64,000 nucleotides of DNA from Symbiodinium natans (GCA_905221605.1 CAJNDS010001013.1:560001-624000), one strand, 5' to 3'. Counted from the stretch's first letter, positions 10,961 through 21,653 are shown. Numbers and translations are program-made. Notes: generated by a model from the sequence alone, not told the origin.

Positions 10961-11009
10961 TTGGGCATGTTGCGGGATTATGAAGGGTCCTCAACCCCAA
11001 AGAAGACAG

Positions 11010-11170
11010 GGGATACGAAATTAGGGGTACCCTATTGGATTATCAGGGGATCCTACTCTGAATTGGGGACTGGAATGTTCCCCTTATATATAACAGTCCT
11101 TAATAGGGGTTCAAACAGGCAGTACCATAATCCCGTCAAAGTTCTGTTAGTACAAGGAAGGAACATCCTA
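11010..11170. mobile_element. Family J fragment joined to a family F MITE
   Basis: 11014-11068 matches family J (AAATTAGGGGTACCCTATTGG). 11069-11170 is family F (GGAATGTTCCCCTTATAT ... GTTAGTACAAGGAAGGAACATCC). F probably landed in J. Confidence 0.6.
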
Positions 11171-11281
11171 AACCTAAGCCCTAAGCCCTAAGCCCTAAGC
11201 CCTAAACCCTAAACCCTAAACCCTAAACCCTAAACCCTAAACCCTAACCCCCTCTCCTTTAAAGCCTTTAAAGCCACAGAC

Positions 11282-11352
11282 CGTAAGTCAGGCCAGGCCA
11301 CACTTCGGGGCCGCACAGCTTCAGCGCACCCTTCGCCTGCTTCTCGTGGAAG
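11282..11352 (-). CDS. Putative internal exon
   Basis: Acceptor GGGTGAAG|C, frame HEKQAKGALKLCGPEVWPGL, donor TACG|GTCTGTGG. Unknown family. Confidence 0.5.
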
Positions 11353-11365
11353 CTTCACCCAAAGG

Positions 11366-11600
11366 GCCCCTATTAGTACCCCTTAATTTAGGGAAGAGGG
11401 TCTATAGGGTTTAGGGTTTAGGGTTTAGGGTTTAGGGTTTGGGGTTTAGGGTTTAGGGTTTAGGGTTTAGGGTTTAGGGTTTAGGGTTTAGGGTTTAGGC
11501 TTTAGGGTCGAAGAATATACCTTGAATCATACTAAGGATCACTATACAATTTAAGGTACATTCCTTAGTTCAGGGGCTTTGGGCTCCCTGGGCATGTATA
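11366..11600. mobile_element. Family E MITE split by a 100-bp (TTTAGGG)n tract
   Basis: Left part AAGGGCCCCTATTAGTACCC and TTAATTTAGGGA; then TTTAGGG x14 (11405-11508); then AGAATATACCTTGAATCATA to GGGCTTTGGGCTCCCTGGG. The intact family E at 16162-16277 has no such tract. Confidence 0.7.
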
Positions 11601-12151
11601 GATGTTGATGGGGGTTTGCGAATTCGGGGTACCTTATTGAGGTCCTTACTATAAGGGGATGGTACTACTTGGGGGCTGTACTAGGGGTCCCTTATTATCG
11701 TCAAGCCCCAGATACGGATATGAAGAGCACTCTCAACGGGCCAAACCTGATTTACAAAAAGGTGCTGCACGTCACACAAGGCTCTTCAACACAAGAAGCA
11801 GCATGCACCAGAGAGAGAGAGAGAGAGGGAGAGAGAGCCACAGTAAAGGGACTTCATGCATTATCAGAGATTAATTGGCAGAAAAGGTTTCGAACTTCCA
11901 GACATGATTGTTGGGCAAGGTTTTGCAAAACACTCCAAACCTTAAACGCTATAAACCCCAACCCCGACTTGTCTACAATACAGTATAACCTAAACCCACC
12001 CCCTAAACCCTAATCCCTAAACCCGAAACCGTAAACCCTAAACCCTAAACCCGAAAGTTTAGGGCCTAAACCCTAAACCCTAAACCCTAAACCCTAAACC
12101 CTAAACCCTAGAAACTAGAAACCCTAAACCCTAAACCCTAAACCACCCTAA

Positions 12152-12220
12152 GGCCTTCGCGAAGGTCGCTGGGGCCGCGAGCCCGTGGCCAGACTGCTTG
12201 GCACCGGGCCTCGGGGCCGC
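12152..12220 (-). CDS. Possible exon
   Basis: Acceptor CTTGCCAG|GCG, frame AAPRPGAKQSGHGLAAPATF. Very GC-rich and open in all three minus frames and one plus frame, so weak. Telomere-like units converge on it. Confidence 0.3.
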
Positions 12221-12359
12221 CTGGCAAGGGACCAAGACTCGTACCCCTAAGGGTTGGGGTTTAGGGTTTAGGGTTTAGGGTTTCGGGTTTAGGGTTTAGG
12301 GTGTAGGGTTTAGGGTTTAGGGTTTGGGGTTGGGGGTTTAGGGTTTGGGGTTTGGGGTT

Positions 12360-12508
12360 TAAACTCAAGGGATTAAGACTCGTACCCCTAAGGTTGTACC
12401 CCTAAAGGTTCCCCTTAACATACTCCGAATATGGCCCTTATGGTACTTTAAGGCTCTTAAAAAAGGTCCCCAAAACCCAAGGTACAACCTTAAGGGTCCA
12501 AGGTAAAG
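12360..12508. mobile_element. Family M element
   Basis: CAAGGGATTAAGACTCGTAC, AAGGTTGTACCCxxAAAGG and CCCCAAAACCCAAGGTACAA match the reverse complement of 36180-36318. Confidence 0.65.
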
Positions 12509-12648
12509 CCCTACTTGGAGGTTCCTTTGGGTAGTTCTAAGTAAGTTAGAAGTCTCTCAACCCTTGTAAACCCGATGTAGGGTACCCAATAAACCTACTT
12601 ATAGCTACCCCCGAAGTAAACCTGTTTGTTGAGTTCTTTGGGGCTTTC

Positions 12649-12752
12649 GCGGGGGGGGGGGGGGGGGGGGGGGGGGGATTATCAGAGGCTCCGGGAGTTT
12701 CTGGGCTTTTTGGGGAGGTGTGGTGGGTGTATTAGGGGGGGGGGGGGGGTGG
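12649..12752. repeat. Poly-G runs
   Basis: G run of about 28 at 12650-12677 and of 14 at 12735-12750. Reading frames across them are Gly- or Pro-rich artefacts. Confidence 0.9.
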
Positions 12753-13258
12753 GGTGGGGAGGGCTTGGGATCATTCCGTTCATTCTCCAAGCTTCAGGAT
12801 TTAGGCCCGAAAAACCCCAAGACCCTATTATAAACTATGAACCCCACAAACCTGTAAACCCTATGAACCCTATAAGTTGCACAAACCCTGCAAACCCTAT
12901 AAACCCTAAAGCCCGAGAAGCCACTGGGCCCTTGATTGGGGAAGGCTTATACACCCCCTTGTATACCCTACAAACCCCAAGGGCCCAGTCAGACTTCAAA
13001 ACCCTCCGAAGAAGATTAGGCACTATATTCAGGTAGCCTCCTGAGAGAGAGAGGGCTGTTAGGGGCCCTGGGGCTCAGGGGCCATTCAACCCTAAACCCT
13101 AAACCCCAAAACCCTAAATTGCCCCTAAAACCTCAAAACCCTACACCCATGAGAAACCCCCTGCTTCTTAGTAGGGAAAGAGGGAATGAGGGCCCTATAT
13201 ATACCTTTTTAAGGGAGTATCCAGGGCCCTAATTGCCTCATTGCCTGCTGCGAACCAG

Positions 13259-13370
13259 GAAACCCTAAACCCTAAACCCTAAACCCTAAACCCTAAACCC
13301 TAAACCCTAAACCCTAAACCCTAAACCCTAAACCCTAAACCCTAAACCCTAAACCCTAAACCCTAAACCC
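13259..13370. repeat. (CCCTAAA)n tract
   Basis: About 16 perfect heptamers ending at the exon at 13374-13431, whose donor GTAGGG is its last (imperfect) unit. Confidence 0.95.
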
Positions 13371-13373
13371 TAC

Positions 13374-13431
13374 CACTTTGGCGGACCTCTGAGGTTGAGC
13401 CGCTTGGCAGGATTCCCTGAACCCGGGGCTC
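13374..13431 (-). CDS. Putative internal exon
   Basis: Acceptor CTGAAG|GAG, frame EPRVQGILPSGSTSEVRQS, donor GTG|GTAGGG made by the telomere-like tract. 58 bp. Unknown. Confidence 0.5.
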
Positions 13432-13523
13432 CTTCAGAGAGGGGGTTAGGGTTTAGAGTTTGGGGTTTAGGGTTTAGGGTTTGGGGTTTAGGGTTTGGGG
13501 TTTGGGCTTTCGGGTTTAGGGCT

Positions 13524-13630
13524 TAAGGATGTTCCCCTTATACTAACAGTACTTAATAGTTATTCGGGCTTAGGGCTTAGGGCTTAGGGTTTAGGGTTGA
13601 GGGTTTAGGGCTAGTTATTCGGGTTTAGGG
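13524..13630. mobile_element. Family F left half fused to telomere-like units
   Basis: AGGATGTTCCCCTTATACTA and CAGTACTTAATAG, then GGGCTTAGGGTTTAGGG units replace the right half. Confidence 0.55.
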
Positions 13631-13644
13631 TTTAAGGTTGAGCC

Positions 13645-13717
13645 TCTTTTCTTCTCTTGACGCTTCCAACTTGTCGAGCCCACCGTTCAAGACCTTTTCA
13701 ATGTACTTCTGGGTGTC
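13645..13717 (-). CDS. Putative exon, charged helix
   Basis: Frame DTQKYIEKVLNGGLDKLEAS then REEKR. Possible acceptor CTGCCAG|AC and GC donor. Lys/Glu-rich and clearly protein-like. Unknown family. Confidence 0.5.
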
Positions 13718-14006
13718 TGGCAGGGTAAAGGATTTAGGGTTCAGGGTTTAACCCAAAAAGGGACCCTAATTCAGAGAACTACCCATGTGTTTGAAGGAGG
13801 CTTATGGGTTTCGGGCGTTTGGGGCCGAGGGCTTGAAGGTGGTGTTAGGATTTAGGACCCTACACCTTGAAAACCAAACCCCTCAGCCTAAGAACTCGTT
13901 AGGGTGAGGGTCTTTAGGGCTTATGGCTTAGGTTTTTGTTGGGTCTAGGGTTTAGGGTTTAGGGTTTAGGGTCTATAGGGTTTAGGGTTTAGGAAATAGC
14001 CTCAAC

Positions 14007-14059
14007 CGCGGAAAAGTGTCCTTGGCCTTCTCCGCTCGCAAGAGCCATGCCTGCGCGTA
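14007..14059 (-). CDS. Putative exon bordered by a MITE
   Basis: Frame YAQAWLLRAEKAKDTFPR. The acceptor CTCCAAG|TAC is the terminal sequence of the family A element at 14058-14236. Donor CCGCG|GTTGAGG. The element would be the 3' end of the preceding intron. Confidence 0.5.
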
Positions 14060-14236
14060 CTTGGAGGTCCATGGGTAGCTCTCAGTAGGGCTACACTTTA
14101 AGTGCCTTACGCAAGGCTATAAGTAGGATAGTTGCCATACTCATAACCCTACTTGTAGCTCCCCATGAACCAACCCTAAACCGTACACCCTAGACCCTAA
14201 ACCCTAAACCCTAAACCCTAGACCCTCCAAGTAGGG
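14058..14236. mobile_element. Family A MITE with a telomere-like insertion
   Basis: TACTTGGAGGTCCATGGGTA to CTCCCCATGAACC, then about 55 bp of CCCTAAA-like units, then the element's last bases TCCAAGTAG. The tract interrupts the right inverted repeat. Confidence 0.8.
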
Positions 14237-14483
14237 AGTTGAGGGTTGAGGGTTGCCGGCTGCAGAAGTTTGCAGGGCCTAGCAGAGTGGGATGTGTGTT
14301 TGGGTAGTGATACTAGACGCACGAGTAACCTAGGAATGAAAAGGTGCCCTTTTTGGTTTGAAGGGGGCTTAGAAGTGAACCTAAACCCTCCAAAAAAAAG
14401 GGAAGTCCAGGGTCTATGCAGGAAGAATACTGGTAATGGCTTAGGATCCTGTGTTGCCTTGTTTATGCCGAGCCATTAAAGTG

Positions 14484-14567
14484 CACACTTGATGCCGGCC
14501 CTGCCCCGTTTTGCAAGAGGCTGCTGCCGAGCGGCCCAAGACGTTTTGGCAGCGGCCTCGGCGGCAA
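14484..14567 (-). CDS. Putative exon, Ala-rich
   Basis: Frame AAEAAAKTSWAARQQPLAKR then GRAGI. Plausible helix. A plus frame is also open, so moderate. Confidence 0.4.
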
Positions 14568-15545
14568 AAATCCTAAATCCTGAGCCCTTTACCCTAAACC
14601 CTAAAACCTTAAACCCTTGAGGGTGCAGGGACTAATCATGGGACAAGGAATCGGTCGCAGGCCCCCATGCCTTTTCAGGAATTTCTAGAGCATTTTTCGG
14701 TGGGTCTGCGAGCTCAGGGTTGAGGGCCGAAGGGTTGAGTTTTTTTTCAGGGAGCTGGGTTTAGGCTGGGAGTACCGCATTGACTGCAGGGTTTGATTTC
14801 TCAAGGTGAGGCCAGGTTCGTCAGTAACCTCAACCAAAAAATGGCTGTTGGAATGAGGGATCCCCCTCCCCACGAACATGGGGAAATTCGGGTACCACTC
14901 TTAAACCCTAAACCCTTAACCCCTATAAACGCTAAACCCGATTGTCGACAAACCTTCTGCTGCCGAGGCGGTTACATTTCGTGGAGGTGATGCGCGCGGC
15001 GTCTGGCCATGCATGATACCCAAAAGGGCCGAAAGCCCGTAATCTAGGAACGTAGGCTTTAAATGTATATAGGGGTCGGGCTTATGGTTTGCTCAGGTCT
15101 GGGGTTTATAGTGTCTAGGGTTCTAGTCGAAACACTCTCAAAAACTATTCCTGAATCTAATTGTAATCCTCTTCAACCCGAAAAGGAGGAGAAAAACATC
15201 CCAAAGGTCCTGCCTAGGGTTGAAGCGTCCTACCTCAGAAAGTGAGACTAAAGATCTCCCAGCCAGGCGCGGCAAGCATGATCAAGGGACTAAATCCTAA
15301 ACCCGAAATCCTAGCTCAAAATCCTGCACCCTAAACCCTAAAGCCTAGAGCCTAAACATAAACCTCAACCCAAAACCGTAAACAAGGAGATCGTGCATCG
15401 GGTCCTGAACCCTCGAGTCCCTGAACCCTAAACCATAGAGGCCCTAAACCCGAAATCCTCAACCCTAAAACCTAAGCCCTAAACCCTAAATCCTAAAAAC
15501 GAAATACATGCCCTTTTCCTCATCCCGCTGGTCTCCAAGGCACTC

Positions 15546-15975
15546 AGGTTTAGAGTGTCTAGGGTTCAGGGTTTTAAGTTTAGGCGGTTAGGGTTTAGGC
15601 GGTTAGGGTTTAGGGTTTAGGGTTAGGGTTTAGGGTTTAGGGTTTAGGGTTTAGGGTTAGGGGTTTAGGGTTTAGGGTTTAGGGTTTAGGGTTTAGGGTT
15701 TAGGGTTTAGGGTTTAGGGTTTAGGGTGTAGGGTGTAGGGTGTAGGGTTTAGGGTTTAGGGTTTAGGGTTTAGGGTTTAGTGTTTAGTGTTTAGGGTTTA
15801 GGGTTTAGGGTTTAGGGTCTAGGGTCTAGGGTCTAGGGTCTAGGGTCTAGGGTTTAGGGTTTAGGGTTTGAATTTAGGGTTTAGGGTTTAGGGTTTAGGG
15901 ATTAGGGTTTAGGGCTTAAGGTTTAGGGCTTAGAGGCTTATATAGGGTTTAGGGTTTAGCCAACCCCTGTTAGGG
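15546..15975. repeat. Long (TTTAGGG)n array with variant blocks
   Basis: Over 50 heptamers. Variants occur in runs: TGTAGGG x3 (about 15726), TCTAGGG x5 (about 15817-15850), single hexamer slips. A clustered variant copied several times means local expansion. Confidence 0.95.
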
Positions 15976-16161
15976 TTTTGATTTAGAGTTTGTGGGTTCA
16001 GGTTTACTGTTCATTCAAAGGCATTTACCACCCTCCCTCCCGCCCGCCCGCCTAACAGGAGCCATCAAGTACTATGGCAACAAAGAACCCTTAAAGTATT
16101 TGTAAATAAACCCTACACCCTGCACCCTGAACCCTGAACCCTCCCTTAACGGCCCTATAGT

Positions 16162-16277
16162 ATACCCAAAGAGCCCAATAACCCCTTAGGAATATTCCTA
16201 AAATCACACTAAGGATCCTTTATGGTTTAAGGAAAATATTCCCAAACTCAAGGGTTTTGGGCTCCCTGGGTAGCACT
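16162..16277. mobile_element. Family E MITE, intact
   Basis: ACCCAAAGAGCCCAATAACC ... GGGTTTTGGGCTCCCTGGGT with the core AGGAATATTCCTAAAATCAC. Imperfect hairpin of about 115 bp. Confidence 0.8.
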
Positions 16278-16723
16278 CAAACCCGACACCCCGAAAGGTT
16301 TGTGCCTTAGGCTGCGAAGACGTCCAGGGAGTCAGGGAGAGAAGCGGACCCAGAACCCACACCCGGCGAGCCCAAAAACCCTTCCTTAAGGAATGTGCGG
16401 ACAGACGTCATAAACTCTAGAGGGGTTCCTGCGTATGATTTAAGGCATACTTCACAATAAATACGGTATCGGCCTAAACGTTGAAACTCAAAACCCTAGG
16501 CCCCTTCATTCAGGAAGATACCTTAACGTACCAAACGATGCCGATATAGTTCAAGGCCTAATCCTGAAAAAAAAGGGGATGTGGGGCTTTCTGGGAACCC
16601 TAAGGCCCTTGCACACTGATATCGCTTGAGCACAAAAGCCCTGAACACGGAACCTTAAAGACTGCACCCTTGCACCTCCTAGACCACCTAAACCCTAAAC
16701 CCTAAATCCTAAACCCTGGTCCC

Positions 16724-16804
16724 TCATCCGTACAGCTTTGCTTGGCGCTTTTTCCTTCTTCCGCGTGAGGTTTCGGCCATCACCCCCGTGGTCCCTTCAG
16801 GGTA
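16724..16804 (-). CDS. Putative exon, basic
   Basis: Frame PEGTTGVMAETSRGRRKKRQ, reaching a TGA at 16724. It may end a gene or splice at GTACGG just before. The basic run GRRKKRQAK could be a nuclear or RNA-binding signal. Confidence 0.45.
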   Translation of the reverse strand, partial: YPEGTTGVMAETSRGRRKKRQAKLYG

Positions 16805-17154
16805 CTGACCTGGAAAAGGGGTTTAGGGTTTAGAGTTGAGGGTTTAGGGTTTAGGGGGCTGGCTTCTGTAGGTTTTTAGGGCTTTAGGGATTTTCGGGTT
16901 CTTTATATTTGCTTTCTAAAGTCTTTTAGGGTGTGGTTCGGATTGTTTAGGGTTTTTGGGTTCTTTAGGGTTTTGAGAGTTCTTTGGGGATTTTGGGTTG
17001 AGCATTTAGGGGGTAGGGGTGGTGGGGGGGGGGAGGGATTGGGGCTTAGATTGATACCAACCCTAGCGAAAGAATATTTCCTACCCTGTCCCCAAAACAT
17101 CCAGTGCGGTTCAGGGTTTTGGGCTTAAGGACACCAAGCCCTAACAAAAAGGGA

Positions 17155-17320
17155 GGGTTTAGGGTTTCGGGTTAGGGTTTAGGGTTTAGGGTTTAGGGTT
17201 TAGGGTTTAGGGTTTAGGGTTTAGGGTTTAGGGTTTAGGGTTTAGGGTTTATAGGGTTTAGGGTTTAGGGTTTCGGGTTTCGTGTTTAGGGTTTAGGGTT
17301 TAGGGTGTAGGGTTTGGGGT
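17155..17320. repeat. (TTTAGGG)n array
   Basis: About 22 units with TTTCGGG and TTTATAGGG variants. Confidence 0.95.
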
Positions 17321-17810
17321 GCAGGGAAGCGCCAGGCCGTTTATGTTATCTAGCGTGTTGGTGCTATGTTGGGGTAGACCCCGCGGTGAAGGCTTGCTGT
17401 GTTATGGGGGGCGGGGGGTTCCGAAAATAGGGTACCTTCTTGGGGTCCTTGTTATAAGGGAACCCGATTATTTGGGTCTATACTTTTTTTGCTTAAGAAC
17501 TCAGAACCGCCGTACAATGAACAAGTATAATCCCTATTTTACCCTTACAAGGAATCATATTTTCATGCTTGGGGGGGGGGGGTTCTTGAGCAAGATGTAG
17601 ATCTTTTCCTGATTTTGGTTTCGGAGCCAGGGTCGATTGCATGGAGTGTTAAGTTCATGGAAAGGGGGGTCGAGCAAACACCCGCACCAAACAAAAAAGC
17701 CACACCAAACAAAAAAGAACCCTTCCCTAAACCCTACACCCTGCGACCGAAGCCCTAAACCCTAAGCTCCAAACCCTGAACTCGAAGCCCTAAACCCTAA
17801 ACCCCAAACC

Positions 17811-17893
17811 CTGGCGGGCGTCCCGGAGCCCGGGACCCCCAGTCGCCCGAGCTCCACGCTGTGTGGCATTTCCTTTCGGGCTGTCTCCAGGCC
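17811..17893 (-). CDS. Putative internal exon
   Basis: Acceptor GGCAAG|GCC, frame AWRQPERKCHTAWSSGDWGS, donor CCAG|GGTTTGGGG at telomere-like sequence. Unknown. Confidence 0.5.
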
Positions 17894-18125
17894 TTGCCAA
17901 TGAGGGTTTAGGGCTTGGCCTACCCTAAGCCTATGCATGTTGGTCCTGTCTACTTTGTTTGTTAGTGTCTTGTTTGGTTTCTTAGCTCTTTGTCAAGGCA
18001 CGTCCAAAGGACGACGCTGGCAACGGCACATCTCTATGGGCGGGGCTCGCCAATGGTATGGCACCTTATGAAGTTTCAGATTCGCCCGCTATGAGCACAG
18101 CTCGCTGCCCAGCGTTCAATAAACT

Positions 18126-18232
18126 GTCGTCGTCGTCGTCGTCGTGGTTGTCGTGGTCGTGGTGGTGTTCGGGGTTGTGGTTTTGGTTGTGGTGTTGCTT
18201 TGTTTGTGGTTGTGGTTGTGGTTGTTCTCTTC
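18126..18232. repeat. Trinucleotide-like repeat (TCG/TGG/TTG)
   Basis: GTCGTCG units pass into GTGGTTGTGGTTGTGG. Minus reading gives Thr/Asn-rich, plus reading Ser/Trp/Cys-rich low complexity. Not taken as a gene. Confidence 0.85.
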
Positions 18233-18276
18233 ATAGTGTTGTCCTCCTATGCCCCCCTCCCGGGTAAGAAATGAAC

Positions 18277-18358
18277 CCTCCCTGCACCCAAGCCTAAGTC
18301 TCTGCTTTGAAAACACTTTCAAATGCTTTTCGCCCCAGTCGGATTGGGGCCCCTCCCT
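18277..18358 (-). CDS. Putative exon
   Basis: Frame GPQSDWGEKHLKVFSKQRLR then LGCREG. Right flank is (TTTAGGG)n. A second minus frame is partly open. Unknown. Confidence 0.4.
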
Positions 18359-18549
18359 CCGCAAAAAAGGGGTTTAGGGTTTAGGGTTTAGGGGTTAGGG
18401 TTTAGGGTTTAGGGTTAGGGTTTAGGGTTTAAGGTTCAGGCCTTAGGGTTTAGGGTTTAGGGAAGCTAAGGAGAAGAACGCGGGAACTCCCAAAACCCGA
18501 AACCTAAAAAGGGCCGAGGCAGTTTGGGGAGTCCGAAGTCGAAATATGG

Positions 18550-18655
18550 TAATATAGGGGCCTGAATAATTAGAACAGGGTTTGGGGAGGGGTTATTGTA
18601 GTATACTAAACGGACCAGAAGGGGATACTGTTCGTAATTATTCCGACCACGTAGC
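18550..18655. mobile_element. Family H MITE
   Basis: TATAGGGGCCTGAATAATTA ... GTAATTATTCCGACCACGTA with AGTATACTAA core. Copies: 47256-47408, 52844-52953, 60363-60468. Confidence 0.8.
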
Positions 18656-19004
18656 CGGGGTCGCTGAAGGTTTGTCAATGCAAGCAGTGGGCCAAACCCT
18701 AAACCCTAACCCTAAACCCTAAACCCTAAAACCCTAAACCCTTTTCCGGGCTGTGTCGCAGGCCTGTGGGGCTCAGGTCAACAGAATCCCCCCAAAACAC
18801 TACATTCTAGGGTTTAGGGTTTAGGGTTTAGGGTACTAAAACTCTAGAACTTTAACAGGTCGTAGTTTCAACCCTACACCCTAAACCCTAAACCCTAAAC
18901 CCTAAACCCTAAACCCTAAACTCCAGTAAGACCCCAGGCTGGGCCAGGATACATAGATAGAGGGCCCTGAGTTCAGGGGGAGATCCCTCCGTCAGGGGTA
19001 CTGC

Positions 19005-19166
19005 CATTTGCTTACGAAGCCCCCAAAAATGTGACAGTATTCTTCCTTGTAAGTGTGATATGGGGATTATCGTGGTCTCCCCCCCAAAGAATATGAAATC
19101 TTCTACCCTTGTAAAGGTAATGTGGGGAGTATTGTCCTTCATTGTTCTGGGTTTCTTAAGCAAGTA
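19005..19166. mobile_element. Family K MITE
   Basis: ATTTGCTTACGAAGCCCCCA ... CTGGGTTTCTTAAGCAAGT, long hairpin with an internal partial duplication (CTTGTAAG and GGGGA repeats). Related: 17490-17597, 39238-39325, 52096-52170. Confidence 0.7.
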
Positions 19167-19661
19167 GTGAGATATGGGAGCTTAAGCCCTACGCCTGAGC
19201 ATGGGTCAGGTTCAGGGCCACGTGCGGGTTGGAACTTTGTGGAAGTCTTCTTCTGTAGGGTTTATAGGGTTTAGGGTTGAGGGTTGAGCGCTTTCACCCT
19301 AAACCACAAACCTCTTAACGAAGGAGTGTACCTTGAACCAGCGATCAAAATTGGGAGCCCTATGAAGTTCGGGGGCTTTGGGTTTAGGCATGGGGTGTTG
19401 GGCTCAATTTGGGCCCAGGTGAAAACTGTTCAGGGTGCCTGCTCTGTTCTACAAGTACGAAGCATGCTGGCATGGATAGCCTCCCCATTACGCAAAGATT
19501 TTTTGGTGCAGATCTCATGCAGAAGTGCTTCTGGTTTTAGACATCGCCGGGTACCAACTATGAGCTGTTCTGCGAATCCTGCAAACTCCCTCAACAGCTC
19601 TAAGCCCTAAGCCCTAAGCCCTAAGCCCTATGCCCTAAGCCCTAAGCCCTAAACCCTAAAC

Positions 19662-19719
19662 CCTCCCACCACATAAAAGACCGCCTTGAAGGCAGCGCGA
19701 CATCCCAAAGAGCCATGGC
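19662..19719 (-). CDS. Putative internal exon
   Basis: Acceptor CTCCTAG|GCC, frame AMALWDVALPSRRSFMWWE, donor GAGG|GTTTAGGG directly at the telomere-like tract. 58 bp. Confidence 0.5.
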
Positions 19720-19960
19720 CTAGGAGGACAGCACTTGTGGCCCTGAACACCCTGTTTAGTGTTCAGGGCTTAGGGCTTAGGGTTTAGGGTTTAGGCTGTT
19801 TAGGGTTTAGGGTTTAGGGTTTAGGGTTTAGGGTTTAGGGTTTAGGGTTTAGGGTTTAGGGAACGAAGCCTGAAACCTTCAACCCGCAGAGCCTAAATAC
19901 CATCGACCCCCAACACCCTGGGGCCCGAAACCCCCACAAGCCTACGCCCTGGGCCTCAAC

Positions 19961-20147
19961 GCAGCTCATGACCAGCTCCCACATGCTCAAAGAGGTCTTG
20001 TGCCGCTTTTATGTACCGGGCATGTGTCCAGAATATTGGCATCCGATAGGTCCAAAATTTTTGCGCTCTTCGAACTTTCACGAAGATGTTGCGCTGAGGC
20101 TTCAGAACGGAACGGGCCCGAGCCAAATCCGTCATGCGAAACTCACT
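19961..20147 (-). CDS. Putative exon, long for this region
   Basis: Frame of 62 codons including KVRRAQKFWTYRMPIFWTHA and RYIKAAQDLFEHVGAGHELR. Possible acceptor CGATCAG|T, donor CTGC|GTTGAGG. Rich in aromatic and basic residues. Family not recognised. A plus frame of similar length exists but is less protein-like. Confidence 0.55.
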
Positions 20148-20198
20148 GATCGGTGAGAAGCGTGCCTCGGACTATTGGATTCCATCAGCTTATCCTAC

Positions 20199-20303
20199 CT
20201 CTGGAGTAGACCCAGAAAAAATATATACTTTTTAGGTATAAGTAGCTATAATGGGAACCCAAAGCCAAAAAAAGTATTAAAGTATAGTACTCCAAAGCCC
20301 AGT
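20199..20303. mobile_element. Family I MITE
   Basis: Almost the same sequence as 3166-3272 with only a few differences (CTCTGGAGTAGACCCAG ... GTACTCCAAAGCCCAG). Confidence 0.85.
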
Positions 20304-20714
20304 TATTCCCCACATTCATGTTTGCCGCCTCCCCAAATGGGGCGATGAGCATCTTAACTTAAGCCAAAAGTCCCCGAGCTACAGAGTCAGGGGGAATCCT
20401 GGTCCCTAAACCCCGAAACCGAAACCGAAAAACCCCAAACCCCAAACCCTGAACCCCAAAAGACCCCAAGAGGCTCCTAAAGGCCCAGCAGGTCGGCAAA
20501 AAGGCCCAGAAAGTCCCAACCAGGGTTTAGGCTTTCGGGTAGAAACCGAGACCCAAAACCCAGAACCCTAAATCCCTAAACCCCAAACCCTAAACCCTAA
20601 ACCCGAAACCCAAAACCCAAACCCAAAACACTACACCCTAAACTCTAAACCGAAACTCAAAACCCTAAACCCAAACCTAAACCCTCAACCCTAACCCCTC
20701 AACCCTAAACCTGA

Positions 20715-20812
20715 CTCGCAGACGTTACGTGATCACCGACAAGTGGAGGATCTGCTATGGCGCCGGCATGAGGGGCACCGCGCTTTCCGACCTTCCGGGC
20801 GTTTCGCGGTTC
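20715..20812. other. GC-rich island, possible exon, strand unclear
   Basis: Open in one minus and two plus frames. The minus frame (ARCPSCRRHSRSSTCR) has a GTGATC donor. A plus frame reads RYVITDKWRICYGAGMRGTA. No choice made. Confidence 0.3.
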
Positions 20813-21037
20813 AGGGTTTAGGGTGAAGGGTTACCCCAAAGGAAGGGGGGGTATCTAGGGTTTAGGGTTTAGGGTTCAGGGCTTATGGGATTCAGAGGTT
20901 TAGGGGGTTTAGGGAAAACAGGACCCGACTTCTTTCCGTGTAGAAAAACAAAAAATATGACAGCGGTACGCAAGCACATATTCCGAGAACCTCCGGCTAT
21001 CCAGCAAACCCTAAACCCTAAACCCTGAACCCTAAAC

Positions 21038-21095
21038 GAATCGCATGTGCGCAGGGTCTTGGAGGTTGGGACTGGCGCAGGCTGTCAGGGATTTC
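21038..21095 (-). CDS. Putative internal exon with strong splice sites
   Basis: Acceptor TTGTTGATTTCAG|GAA, frame EIPDSLRQSQPPRPCAHAI, donor ATTC|GTTTAGGG from the telomere-like tract. 58 bp. Confidence 0.55.
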
Positions 21096-21241
21096 CTGAA
21101 ATCAACAAGCACGTATAAACAGATGCCAGGAACCCAATACCTATCAACGAATGAAGACTGCTGATGTTATTGTACGCCTAAACCCTGATCCAAACCCTAA
21201 ACCCTAACCCTAAAACCCTAAACCCTGAACGCTATGTAAAC

Positions 21242-21311
21242 CGGCCGCCCTTCACAACAGCAAGCGGAGATGCTGCCTCGACCATCGTGGCAGTGAAGTC
21301 AATTTTGTCTC
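21242..21311 (-). CDS. Putative internal exon
   Basis: Acceptor GGCAAG|GA, frame DKIDFTATMVEAASPLAVVK then GG, donor GGCCG|GTTTAC. Codons are mostly C/G-ending. TTTAGGG units lie on the 5' side. Confidence 0.55.
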
Positions 21312-21420
21312 CTTGCCACCAGAGTGCAGTTTAGGGTTTAGGGCTTGGGGTTTAGGGTTTAGGGTGAGGGAAGTTGAGACCCTAAAAGATCCCTTAGAGT
21401 GCACGCTGTCCCCATAACTT

Positions 21421-21518
21421 GGGATGCTCCCCCTTTTACTAACCGTCCGAAGTAGGGATTAGATGAGGGGTGCTATAATCCCCATCAAGGACTGTTAGTA
21501 TAAGGGGGAACATCCCAG
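21421..21518. mobile_element. Family F MITE
   Basis: GGGATGCTCCCCCTTTTACT ... GTTAGTATAAGGGGGAACAT CCC. Eight bases further on begins a copy of the introner-like element. Confidence 0.85.
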
Positions 21519-21525
21519 CCCATAA

Positions 21526-21627
21526 CTTACTTCTCCAATAAGCACGGAATAAACAAGCCTAAGCTTCGTCAACCTACTAACTAAGAAAAGCCCAAAAGTG
21601 TCGAGTTCATCTATTGGCTAAGTAAGC
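21526..21627. mobile_element. Introner-like element, copy 2
   Basis: CTTACTTCTCCAATA at 21526-21540 and TATTGGCTAAGTAAG at 21612-21626 form a 15-bp terminal inverted repeat. ATAA flanks both sides, a possible target duplication. It lies 27 bp beyond the donor of the 21654-21744 exon, within its predicted intron. Same ends as the intron at 62317-62416. Confidence 0.7.
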
Positions 21628-21653
21628 ATAAAGTCCCACGAGCTAAAACAAAC

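Noticed and set aside
15546-15975. A true chromosome end
   Set aside because: Telomere-like tracts occur in both orientations over the whole window with genes on both sides, so they are interstitial.
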